DNA of 25,928 nt. Source: a virus. The position numbers were made by a program, and so were the translations under genes. The notes under the pieces are model-generated. The model saw only the letters and a program-made list of their open reading frames with translations, was not told the origin of the DNA and made no database searches. Positions 8,571 through 15,929 of this stretch are shown here, one piece after another. The stretch spans positions 1 through 25,928 of the IMG/VR virus record IMGVR_UViG_3300025141_000647; one strand, written 5' to 3'. The stretch's first letter is position 1; every line of letters begins with the position of its first letter.

Positions 8571-9209
8571 ATGAGTAACTTAAAAAATATTGCCGAAATT
8601 CTTCCTGAGGGATTGGATGAATCAACGGTAGAGGCTATTTTTAGCCTCGTCGATTCCACTATCAATGATCAGGTGGATGAAAAAATTGGTCTTTTAGAGG
8701 CGAAAGTGAACGCCTATCTTCGCACGAAGATTGACCAACTTAAAGAACAAGCTCTTACTGAACTCTCGGAAGAGAACGAAGTGTATCGCAATGCGAGACT
8801 CTTTGAATCAGTAAGAACTTTAATGGCCTTAGAGCTTAATACTGACGATGAAGACAGTGCTCTTTCTGAAATGACGAACCAACATGGTGAGCTTCAGGAA
8901 GAGTTTGATGTTTTAACGGAGCAGGTGAATTCACTTGTTATCGAAAACGACAAACTTCAAAACACAGTTAAAGTTCTTGACAACAAAGTATCTATCACCG
9001 AACAAACGGTGGAAGAGCTTGAAGGTCACAAGTCGCAACTTCTGGAAGAAGTTGAGAATTTAGAAGCTTCCCAGGAAGAGGCATTCGCCTCATCTGAAAA
9101 AGCTGTTGTTATCTCCCGAGCAGATCAGGAGATTAACGAAGAAAGAACTTATGAGAATCAGTTCTTAACAGATGAGGTCATGAAATTCATGCCTTTCTCC
9201 CAATCTTAA
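8571..9209 (+). CDS. 22: Prohead scaffold/core protein (T4 gp22-like)
   Basis: 212 residues, strongly acidic and almost entirely helical with long coiled-coil stretches (about 40-85 and 100-170), as expected for the internal scaffold around which the capsid shell assembles and which gp21 degrades. The C-terminal segment (ENQFLTDEVMKFMP) is the type of conserved tail seen in gp22 homologues. The position between protease and major capsid genes is diagnostic. Many LxE and IxE tripeptides, the cleavage signature of T4 gp21, are scattered through it. TAGGAG lies about 10 bases before the ATG. It is somewhat shorter than T4 gp22. Confidence 0.85.
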   Translation: MSNLKNIAEILPEGLDESTVEAIFSLVDSTINDQVDEKIGLLEAKVNAYLRTKIDQLKEQALTELSEENEVYRNARLFESVRTLMALELNTDDEDSALSEMTNQHGELQEEFDVLTEQVNSLVIENDKLQNTVKVLDNKVSITEQTVEELEGHKSQLLEEVENLEASQEEAFASSEKAVVISRADQEINEERTYENQFLTDEVMKFMPFSQS

Positions 9210-9224
9210 TAGGATTATATAAAT

Positions 9225-10922
9225 ATGGAAATGATGCATCGCCAAGATGAAACGCTTGTCCAGAAGTGGGAGCCCGTGCTTGAAGGTATTGATAATGACT
9301 ATACCCGTCGAGTTACAGCGCAGCTTCTAGAAAACCAAGCAAAATCTATTGTTGAGGATCGCCTTTCTGAGGCCATTACCGCTGCTGCCACCACAACTGG
9401 TCAGCTTGGTACGTTTCAGAAGTTCGCCTTCCCTCTCGTTCGTCGGGTTTACCCGAAACTTTTAGCCAACAGCCTTGTTGGTGTTCAGCCCATGCAAGGG
9501 CCAGTCTCACAAGTCTTCTACCTCGGCAACAGCCGTGCGAAGGATGGTGGTGTTGGTGCTGGTAACAGGCAAACTGTCTTCAGTAAGTTCAACCTTACCT
9601 ATGCTGGTAATGTTGCTTCTGCTATTGGTTCTATTGATGACCAATATGCACCTGGAACCACTACACCTGGAGGTACTTTCCGTACAGACGCAGGAGAGGG
9701 CTCCAATTTCGGTCTTGATGGTGACAGTGCTCAAACAGGCTTCGACGTTTCTAACGTCCTTGCAACTCTGAGTGGAGCAGCGGAGCTTAACGGAGGTGTT
9801 AACCAAATTGTTGGTGCTGGTGCTGGTTCAGGTACGATGGGTGGTAGAATCGGCGCATGGCCGAATCCGAACTTCGTTGGAGGCTACAACCTTTCAGGTG
9901 GTGAGCGTCTAACTGGAACGGGCATCCCAGAGATGACCTTCCACATCGAGCAGGAAGCAGTCGTTGCTAACACTCGTAAGATGAGAGCACTTTGGACTCT
10001 TGAGGCTTCTCAAGACCTTAAGGCTTATCACAACCTTGACCTTGAGCGGGAGCTTACTGACCTTCTTTCGAAGGAGCTTCAACTTGAGATCGACCGTGAG
10101 CTTATCGAAGATCTCCGTATGATTGCATACGGTCTTCGTGACAAGAACCTCGGTGGTGTTGACCAGAATCTTATGGATGCTAGTTACATTAGCTTGGGTA
10201 GCCGAAGCGATGGTATCTTCCCTGGTCTTGATGGTAACTCTGCTGCAACAGGTGTTTTTGTTCCCGCTCAATTCACTTATGATTTCGATGGTGGACAAGG
10301 AACCTCAACTGCAACTTCTTTAGGTGCAGCTAAGACTGACTCAAACATCTTTGTCTGTGATTTCAGCACGACTGCTCTTGACCTTTATCCCCGTCACGTT
10401 GGCGAGGTATACGCAAACTTACTTGCGATTATTAACCTTGCTTCGCAGGACATTTACCGTACCACGATGCGTGGTCCTGGTAACTGGCTTCTGACCTCAC
10501 CCCTTGTTGCTTCTATGCTCGAAAGTGCTACTAAGCTTGAAGGAGGCATCCAGTCCCCTGATGGTCCCACCAACATTGGTAGGAACTCAATCGAGTATAA
10601 GGGTAAGTTTATGGGTCGCTACGACCTGTACGTTGATCCGATGTACCCGACTGATGAAATCATGATGGGCTACAAAGGTGCGAACGCAATGGATTCGGGT
10701 TATATTTATGCCCCGTACATTCCGCTGCAGCAGTTGCCGACCATTACGGATCCCGAGTCCTTCCAGCCTAGGAAAGGAATCTTGACTCGTTACGGTAAGG
10801 TGCAGATCGAACCGATGAACCGATTCTATAGAATCATTCGCCTCGTCGGTGCGACCAGCAACTTCCTCTTCCAGCCTTTCGCTAGAAACAACAGTGTCTT
10901 AGGTACGGATACTACTGCCTAA
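9225..10922 (+). CDS. 23: Major capsid protein precursor (T4 gp23-like)
   Basis: 565 residues (T4 gp23 is 521). A T4-type pattern is visible at about residues 70-105: basic VRRVYPKL, then LVGVQPMQGP and QVFYL. The C-terminal half contains the conserved helices and the final NRFYR and FLFQPFAR blocks. Gly/Ser/Thr-rich segments at about 125-215 are probably the variable insertion region. The likely gp21 processing site is after Glu49 in RLSE-AITAA, which fits (I/L)xE and the 65-residue propeptide of T4. The gene follows the scaffold gene by 15 bases, has AGGA about 10 bases before the ATG, and ends just before a strong terminator. A TATAAATA octamer overlaps its start codon (9218-9225). Confidence 0.93.
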   Translation: MEMMHRQDETLVQKWEPVLEGIDNDYTRRVTAQLLENQAKSIVEDRLSEAITAAATTTGQLGTFQKFAFPLVRRVYPKLLANSLVGVQPMQGPVSQVFYLGNSRAKDGGVGAGNRQTVFSKFNLTYAGNVASAIGSIDDQYAPGTTTPGGTFRTDAGEGSNFGLDGDSAQTGFDVSNVLATLSGAAELNGGVNQIVGAGAGSGTMGGRIGAWPNPNFVGGYNLSGGERLTGTGIPEMTFHIEQEAVVANTRKMRALWTLEASQDLKAYHNLDLERELTDLLSKELQLEIDRELIEDLRMIAYGLRDKNLGGVDQNLMDASYISLGSRSDGIFPGLDGNSAATGVFVPAQFTYDFDGGQGTSTATSLGAAKTDSNIFVCDFSTTALDLYPRHVGEVYANLLAIINLASQDIYRTTMRGPGNWLLTSPLVASMLESATKLEGGIQSPDGPTNIGRNSIEYKGKFMGRYDLYVDPMYPTDEIMMGYKGANAMDSGYIYAPYIPLQQLPTITDPESFQPRKGILTRYGKVQIEPMNRFYRIIRLVGATSNFLFQPFARNNSVLGTDTTA

Positions 10923-10945
10923 GTTAACTTAGAAAGTAAATAAAC

Positions 10946-10981
10946 AAGAGGGTCAGAGGAATTTTGTCCTCTGACCCTCTT
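10946..10981 (+). terminator. Strong hairpin terminator after the major capsid gene
   Basis: A perfect 15-bp stem (AAGAGGGTCAGAGGA, 10946-10960, pairing with 10967-10981) around a 6-base loop, followed by a pyrimidine-rich CTCTTTCC run. It begins 24 bases after the capsid stop codon and would end the abundant capsid transcript. Confidence 0.85.
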
Positions 10982-10988
10982 CTCTTTC

Positions 10989-10996
10989 CTATATAC
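10989..10996 (+). promoter_or_regulatory. Putative late promoter-like element restarting transcription after the terminator
   Basis: CTATATAC lies 12 bases before ATG 11009, directly after the terminator, followed by a short GAGGG ribosome site. It resembles the TATA-type elements at 18852, 22072, 23216 and 24736, with no recognisable -35 box. Confidence 0.4.
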
Positions 10997-11008
10997 ACTA
11001 GAGGGATT

Positions 11009-11215
11009 ATGTATAAATATAGAAGCAAATGTAGATGGAACATGCTTCTTCACATTGATGGGGAAGTAATAGAGATTAGACCTGGAGAGTTATTTGAGTC
11101 CTGTACTTTAGTAACCTCTCGTAACCTAGAAATTATAAGTAAGCCGCTACCAACGAAAAAGATAGGAAGACCTCCTAAAAAAACCACTAAGGAACAGATA
11201 AATGGTAAAGATTAA
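11009..11215 (+). CDS. Small protein with AT-hook-like basic tail
   Basis: 68 residues from ATG 11009 with GAGGG just upstream. A longer reading from TTG 10964 would start inside the terminator loop and is rejected. Residues 1-48 look like a small beta-rich domain with a central PGE turn. Residues 50-66 are basic and contain IGRPPKKTTK, similar to the GRP core of AT-hooks. The gene overlaps the next start by 14 bases, so it is coupled to the neck gene. The PGE-centred domain resembles the 58-residue protein at 15742 and the two may be paralogues. Function unknown. Confidence 0.6.
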   Translation: MYKYRSKCRWNMLLHIDGEVIEIRPGELFESCTLVTSRNLEIISKPLPTKKIGRPPKKTTKEQINGKD

Positions 11216-12071
11216 TCCTAGAATACTTAGCTATGGAGATAGCTTTGGACAGTATGGAGGGAATCAGCTAAGTGATACTAAGCTTTTCTCTACTGCTATT
11301 GATGGTTCCAAACTCAATGTTGGAACCCTAGGAGATCCTATTGAGCTTACTGAGTTTGAGAAAACAATTCACGATTTTATTCTTGCTCGCTTGGGGCATC
11401 CCGTTGTTCGGGTAGAGTTAACGAGCTTTCAAATAAAGACAGTAATTGATGAAGCCATCACTCAATTAGATTATCACGCTCCTTTCTGGTGTAATCAAAT
11501 TGCTGCCTTTGAATGCCAAGCAGGAGCAAACCAATATGTTCTCCCTCTACAGATAGCAAATAACTTATCTTATGTAGCTTATAAAAAATCTTTACTTAGC
11601 ATCCAGAATATGGCAGGCAGTTTGGAGTTTGATTTCTTTATCAAATACTTCCAAGACAACTTCCTATTCAGTAACTTTAATATATCAGATTTTTATCTCA
11701 TGCAGCAACACCTAGAGACAATGAGGAAGGTGTTAAGCCAAGACGGTTCTTGGGATCTTCTTAATGGGAATGTCCTTCAGTTGTATCCTGTGCCTGTTAC
11801 AAATGGACAGCCTGTTATTTTGGTTTACAGAGGATTAGACACGGCTACAATGCATCCCTATTATAAAAATTGGATTCAAAGATATGCTGTTGCGTGTGCT
11901 AAAGGAATTTTGGGTGAGGTTAGAGGAAAGTATGGAACACTGCCATCCCCTGGAGGAGGCGCAGTATTAAACGGAACTGCTTTGTTGCAGTCAAGTGAGT
12001 TGGAAAAGGATAAGCTAAAGGAAGAGCTTCTCTCAGAAATTGAAGAACCACCAGTGTTCACCATGTTTTAA
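11202..12071 (+). CDS. 13: Neck / head-completion protein (T4 gp13-like)
   Basis: 289 residues, close to the 309 of T4 gp13, which with gp14 forms the neck joining head and tail. Visible are an N-terminal helix-rich part with the family-like LARLGHPVVRVELT and IDEAITQLDYH segments, then a beta-rich middle ending NVLQLYPVPV, then a helical C-terminus with a short EEPPVFTMF tail. Position fits: after the capsid gene and before the gp14-like and gp15-like genes. It overlaps the preceding small gene by 14 bases. Assignment rests on pattern and context without an alignment, so gp13 is likely but not certain. Confidence 0.65.
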   Translation: MVKINPRILSYGDSFGQYGGNQLSDTKLFSTAIDGSKLNVGTLGDPIELTEFEKTIHDFILARLGHPVVRVELTSFQIKTVIDEAITQLDYHAPFWCNQIAAFECQAGANQYVLPLQIANNLSYVAYKKSLLSIQNMAGSLEFDFFIKYFQDNFLFSNFNISDFYLMQQHLETMRKVLSQDGSWDLLNGNVLQLYPVPVTNGQPVILVYRGLDTATMHPYYKNWIQRYAVACAKGILGEVRGKYGTLPSPGGGAVLNGTALLQSSELEKDKLKEELLSEIEEPPVFTMF

Positions 12072-12073
12072 TT

Positions 12074-13657
12074 ATGCCAAAAGGAACAAGAGTTAGTCGA
12101 TGTGTTGATAAAGTAAAGAGGTCCAAGGATGAAGGTGCAGCTATCGCTATCTGCCAATCTTCTACTAATCAAGGGTATGCTTCGGGTAAGAAGCTTAAGG
12201 AAGCTATTGCCTCTAAGGTCGTAAAACCAGGACCAGGAAAACCCGCTAAGAAACTTAAAGATTCTCAAGATGATTGTTGGGAGAAAGAAGAGAAAAGAGA
12301 AGGATATAGAACTCCTAAAGCAGATGATACGAGAGGGTATGACTCACCTACTGATGACAATGCTTCTGATGATTTTAAGCATGGTAGGTGGATGAAAGAA
12401 GATCCTCCCAAGAAGTATAAAAAGAAACTTAAAGAGTCTCTTAGAAGTCTTGTCGAAAGACAAGCTCCCAAGCGAGTGCGTGGGGCAGAGGGTGGTGATT
12501 ATGTAACTAAGGGTAAGACAGGCACTAGTACTACCATAGGTGGTGGAAGACTTAATTTAACTGGCGTTAAATCAAAGCAGGCAGAGCTACTTAAAAAGCA
12601 CACTTCTGGGCCTAAAGGAAGACTTCCTGAAGCTCAAAGCTTTAGTCAGACTCAAATGGACGCTCAGAAAAAGGCTTTGAAGCCTTTAAACCCCAAGCCT
12701 AGGAGAGCTAAGAAGCTTTCTCTTACTGCGGGTGGAAATAAAACAACTGGTGCAAATGCAGCAGGTGACGAGGGAGTTCCTGTTGGCAATGACGCTAACA
12801 AGAAGTCTCAAGAGTTACAGCAACAAGGTGATCAGGATCACGCAATGTACGAAAAGGATATTAAAACTATGGATAAACAATGGAACAAAGAAAGAATTGA
12901 TGAAGTTCTTCCTGCAATCGCAGCAGCACTCAGGACAGCGGCTACTACTTTTGGACGAGGCGCGACTAAGGCTGCAGAAACCCTAACTAAAAAGGCTGTA
13001 GAGGCTGGCGGAAGGGCTGCAAAAGGCGCAGCTAAGAAGGGAGCTAAGAAGGCAGTAAAACGTACCCTATCAACAGCAAAAGAAAGGCTTTCGCCTGAGG
13101 ATGAAACTATGGAAGACAACACACGATATGCTAACGCTTATGTTAGAAAATTAATGGAAGCCACGGGTGGACCAAACACCGCTCCAGTTTCTGATGAGGA
13201 TAGAAAGGCAACAGCGAGGTTTGCTGCTTATGGTCGAGGTGGTCCTCACGATACAAGCAAATCAAATGAGCCTAAGAGAAGCCCTTCAGGTTCAAAGAGA
13301 TCAAAAAAAACAAAGGCAGCAGATGACGCAGCAGGGGTTGTTGTATCTCACACAGAGTACCACAGAATTGGAAGAATCCTTTATGAAGTTGCAGGTCGAA
13401 AACTTTCTCCAGTTCAGAAAAAATATAAGGGCACTTCAGCTTCGGAAGTAGCCTCTAGCAAAACAGTTGATACGGAAGTTCAGGCAGATGTAAGTGATGA
13501 AGCGGCACGGACTCAGGCTAAAGTTCCTGGGGCGAACCCTGATGCTGGACACCTTCTTGCACAGAAGAAGGCGCGAGACGCTGGAAAGAGGCCGACAGGA
13601 AGAGGTCACGGCACCTCTAAGTCAGGACTCGGAGCCACAACACCCAGAAAAACCTGA
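12074..13657 (+). CDS. Basic low-complexity protein, probable internal head / processed protein
   Basis: 527 residues, starting 2 bases after the gp13-like stop with no clear ribosome site. The N-terminus (PKGTRVSRCVDKVK, then EGAAIAICQSST and YASGK) is a small conserved module seen in many phage proteins. The rest is dominated by Lys/Arg/Ala/Gly/Ser, including a highly Ala/Lys-rich stretch at about residues 285-335. Two segments stand out: YVRKLMEA (residues 356-363), matching the Y-x3-(I/L)-x-E-A pattern of T4 internal-protein capsid-targeting sequences, and TEYHRIGRILYEVAG (about 427-441), nearly the same as a helix in the protease extension. A packaged, protease-processed internal protein is my inference; no enzymatic domain is seen. 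Confidence 0.6.
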   Translation: MPKGTRVSRCVDKVKRSKDEGAAIAICQSSTNQGYASGKKLKEAIASKVVKPGPGKPAKKLKDSQDDCWEKEEKREGYRTPKADDTRGYDSPTDDNASDDFKHGRWMKEDPPKKYKKKLKESLRSLVERQAPKRVRGAEGGDYVTKGKTGTSTTIGGGRLNLTGVKSKQAELLKKHTSGPKGRLPEAQSFSQTQMDAQKKALKPLNPKPRRAKKLSLTAGGNKTTGANAAGDEGVPVGNDANKKSQELQQQGDQDHAMYEKDIKTMDKQWNKERIDEVLPAIAAALRTAATTFGRGATKAAETLTKKAVEAGGRAAKGAAKKGAKKAVKRTLSTAKERLSPEDETMEDNTRYANAYVRKLMEATGGPNTAPVSDEDRKATARFAAYGRGGPHDTSKSNEPKRSPSGSKRSKKTKAADDAAGVVVSHTEYHRIGRILYEVAGRKLSPVQKKYKGTSASEVASSKTVDTEVQADVSDEAARTQAKVPGANPDAGHLLAQKKARDAGKRPTGRGHGTSKSGLGATTPRKT

Positions 13658-13672
13658 GCCAGGAATAATTAA

Positions 13673-14251
13673 TTGAACCGAAAGAACTACAAGGTATCCA
13701 CAGAACTACCTGAGCTACCCGATCTGGATGGCGAGGATAGCATTCTAAGCTTATTTGATCAGACCAATCCTGATATAAATATGTTTAATTTGGTGGATGA
13801 CGAGATGATCCGTCTAGCAGGATCAAAAATGTTCTTTTATAAGTACTATCAGACAGAAGATTTTGATCCTGTGTACATGGAAGCTAGAGATAAACCTGTT
13901 GCTAAAGCACCTATTATTGTTCATGGTCATTATGATCCTATTTCGATGAGTGAAGAGCTTACTCAATTTGGTCTTGAGCTAACAAACGATCAGTTGTTTA
14001 CGTTTAATAAAAGCTACATTGAGAGGAAATTACATCGTTCTGTAATTCCTGGAGACGTTATTAAGCCCCAGTTCCAGAACCAAATGTATGAGATCTTTGA
14101 GGTTGTTGAGGATGGCTTTGAGGCATACGGTGTATACCACCTAGTTTGCTCTGCAAGGCTTCTTCGTGATGCGCCTGATGTCCAAGACACTCCTCTTACG
14201 GAAGTGAGTGAAGAGCTTGGTGGGTACGCTGGAGCGAAAGATGCTTTCTAG
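13673..14251 (+). CDS. 14: Neck / head-closure protein (T4 gp14-like), TTG start
   Basis: 192 residues. The start is TTG 13673 with AGGAAT about 7 bases upstream; no in-frame ATG gives a complete domain. The sequence follows a pattern I associate with head-closure/neck proteins: an N-terminal GSKMFFYKYY block, then DPVYMEA, a QFGLELTNDQ segment, IPGDVIKPQ and YEIFEVVEDGFEAYG. T4 gp14 is 256 residues, so this is a compact version. It sits between the gp13-like and gp15-like genes, as in T4 apart from the inserted basic protein gene. Its 3' end overlaps the next gene by 11 bases. It is probably part of the neck; gp14 is the best guess. Confidence 0.6.
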   Translation: MNRKNYKVSTELPELPDLDGEDSILSLFDQTNPDINMFNLVDDEMIRLAGSKMFFYKYYQTEDFDPVYMEARDKPVAKAPIIVHGHYDPISMSEELTQFGLELTNDQLFTFNKSYIERKLHRSVIPGDVIKPQFQNQMYEIFEVVEDGFEAYGVYHLVCSARLLRDAPDVQDTPLTEVSEELGGYAGAKDAF

Positions 14252-15422
14252 TATAGGACATTGGCAGAGTTATCAAGGTCTAATGACTCCAACCTCTGAT
14301 GGTTGGATCGCCTTAAATAGTAATTATACTACTGATACTGATCACAACGGTAATCCTATTACAGCGGTTTCAGGAATGGTTGTTACTGTTAAAGATATAT
14401 CAGGTATTTCTTGGTACAATCATCTAGCAAACATTAAAAAAGGTGATCAAGTCCGTGTAACAATTGCTGCATCAGCTACGGTAGACGCAAACTTATCCTG
14501 GCAAGTAGGCTTATCTGGAAACCCTACTTATTACGGAGATGGAGCATACCCTTATTTTCATTTTCCCGTTTCCTCAGCAGGTTTAACCGCAGTCACTCGC
14601 AATGGAAATTATGCGGGAGAGTATGGGTGGACCGCTGGTGGGAGTATTATTACTCTAGAAGGCCCCCCGTGGTCAGCAGGGGGAAGTTCACCAAATGTTT
14701 CTTTTACCACTACTGGGCTTGACGTTAATTGGAATGCAGCGTCTTACCCTAGCCAGAGTCGAAGCTATCCTACCCGAGAAGGTTGGATTCGTAAAGAGAT
14801 CTATAGGTTAACACAGGCTCAGAATACTATATCCCATGTGTACAAGGATTCTCTTCGGGGAATGATAGCCTCCTTCAATGATGTTGGTTACATCAACTCA
14901 GAAGAAAAGTTTGTAGGGATACAATGTATTCATGCAAACGCGGAACGAGCGGTTGCTAAGTTGAAACAAGAAAACAATATCATCCTTCCAATCCTATCTA
15001 TTTCCCAAACTACTTCGGATAATGATGATGAGCGTAGAAGGAACGAGAGTGTTCTCATTAATGAGAAGTGGTGGGACGCTGACAAGGAAAGAGCTTACAG
15101 AGTATTGAGTTTAGCCCCTCGTCCTGTGAATGTAAATTACCAACTAAACATTTGGTGTAAGTACATGGCTGATATGGACCAAATCTTAGAGCAGGTTAGA
15201 CTGAAATTTAATCCTGAGATGCAGGTTCCTACTAAGTTTTCTACTCTAGCTAAATCATTCATTTTTTCTGAAGATGATGTCACTCCTGTTACAGCCTCGG
15301 ACAAAGAGGATAGGGTTCTTAAGAAGAGTCTAAGCCTTATACTCAGAACTTATATTCCTAGTCCTAAGTTCCTTATTACTTCTACAGGAAAAATAACTCA
15401 ATTCAAAGTGGAGACTTCCTGA
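14241..15422 (+). CDS. 15: Tail terminator / sheath stabiliser (T4 gp15-like) with extra N-terminal beta domain
   Basis: 393 residues from ATG 14241, with GGAG 6 bases before it. A longer GTG start at 14208 lies within the previous gene and lacks such a site. Residues about 175-393 match T4 gp15 in layout: KFVGIQCIHAN corresponds to gp15 KFIRVPITYAS, ILPILSIS to ILPRINLH, and RVLSLAPRPVNVNYQLNIW to the gp15 SPIKMIYELSIF region, followed by MDQILEQVRLKFNPEM. gp15 caps the tail tube and sheath and joins the neck. Residues 1-170 are not in T4 gp15: a Gly/Ser/Thr/Trp-rich, beta-like domain that could project from the tail top or bind sugars. The next gene overlaps by one base (TGATG). Confidence 0.75.
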   Translation: MLSSIGHWQSYQGLMTPTSDGWIALNSNYTTDTDHNGNPITAVSGMVVTVKDISGISWYNHLANIKKGDQVRVTIAASATVDANLSWQVGLSGNPTYYGDGAYPYFHFPVSSAGLTAVTRNGNYAGEYGWTAGGSIITLEGPPWSAGGSSPNVSFTTTGLDVNWNAASYPSQSRSYPTREGWIRKEIYRLTQAQNTISHVYKDSLRGMIASFNDVGYINSEEKFVGIQCIHANAERAVAKLKQENNIILPILSISQTTSDNDDERRRNESVLINEKWWDADKERAYRVLSLAPRPVNVNYQLNIWCKYMADMDQILEQVRLKFNPEMQVPTKFSTLAKSFIFSEDDVTPVTASDKEDRVLKKSLSLILRTYIPSPKFLITSTGKITQFKVETS

Positions 15423-15685
15423 TGGCTGCAGTTGTTAAGTCGGGAGATTTGGCTTCTTGTGGTCATGCGATCACAGGCAGCACTACGGTTTTCGCAAATG
15501 GTCTGGGAGTTTCTAGAGTCGGAGTAGATATTGCAGGAGGGCTGGATCTGGGTCCTGGAGCAGGGACCGTGTTTTGCGAAGGAGCCTTGGTATCGGTAAT
15601 GCAAGATAGCATTGCTTCACATGGGGATAATGCCCACGCAGCAGCAAAAATGACAGGCGTTAGTACTAATGTGTTTGCTGGATAA
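15422..15685 (+). CDS. PAAR-domain baseplate spike-tip protein
   Basis: 87 residues. It shows the PAAR pattern: an N-terminal GDLASCGHAITGS, repeated short beta/Gly turns, a conserved-type GVSRVGVD, and C-terminal HGDNAHAAAKMTG. Two Cys and several His could hold the tip metal. PAAR proteins form the sharp conical end of contractile tail spikes (T4 gp5.4, type VI secretion). The start overlaps the previous stop as TGATG. The length is normal for a stand-alone PAAR protein. Confidence 0.85.
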   Translation: MAAVVKSGDLASCGHAITGSTTVFANGLGVSRVGVDIAGGLDLGPGAGTVFCEGALVSVMQDSIASHGDNAHAAAKMTGVSTNVFAG

Positions 15686-15741
15686 AAAAAGTTATCAAAA
15701 AAATACCCTTGAGTGGGTAGATAATAAGGAGTGAATTAGTT

Positions 15742-15918
15742 ATGAAGTTAATCAAAAACGACAGCCTACAAGCCTTTACCATTTATTTTAATACGGAGAA
15801 GGGTTGTAAGGAGAAGTGGATGCAGCCAGGAGAAAGTATCATGGTTCCTGAAACTTATGTGACAGAACAAATCCAAACATTACACAGACGGAAAATTTTT
15901 AAGATTTCAAACGCTTAG
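15742..15918 (+). CDS. 58-residue hypothetical protein
   Basis: A short complete frame from ATG 15742, preceded by AAGGAG 11 bases upstream, ending TAG 15918, 11 bases before the sheath gene. A weak 5-bp hairpin lies in the gap after the PAAR gene. The protein starts MKLIKNDS, has a central KWMQPGES turn and a basic C-terminus (HRRKIFKISNA). Its layout resembles residues 1-48 of the protein at 11009, which also has a PGE turn before a Leu/Arg/Ile C-terminal strand. Function unknown; the ribosome site and clean spacing make it a real gene. Confidence 0.6.
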   Translation: MKLIKNDSLQAFTIYFNTEKGCKEKWMQPGESIMVPETYVTEQIQTLHRRKIFKISNA

Positions 15919-15929
15919 GAGAATAAATT

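Noticed and set aside
10964-11008. Longer start (TTG 10964) for the small gene before the neck gene
   Set aside because: It begins in the loop of the capsid-gene terminator hairpin; ATG 11009 follows a TATA element and a GAGGG site.
14208-14240. GTG 14208 as start of the gp15-like gene
   Set aside because: It has no ribosome site and lies within the gp14-like gene; ATG 14241 has GGAG at 6 bases.
15704-15719. Hairpin after the PAAR gene as a terminator
   Set aside because: It has only a 5-bp stem and no T-run; the downstream genes are probably co-transcribed.
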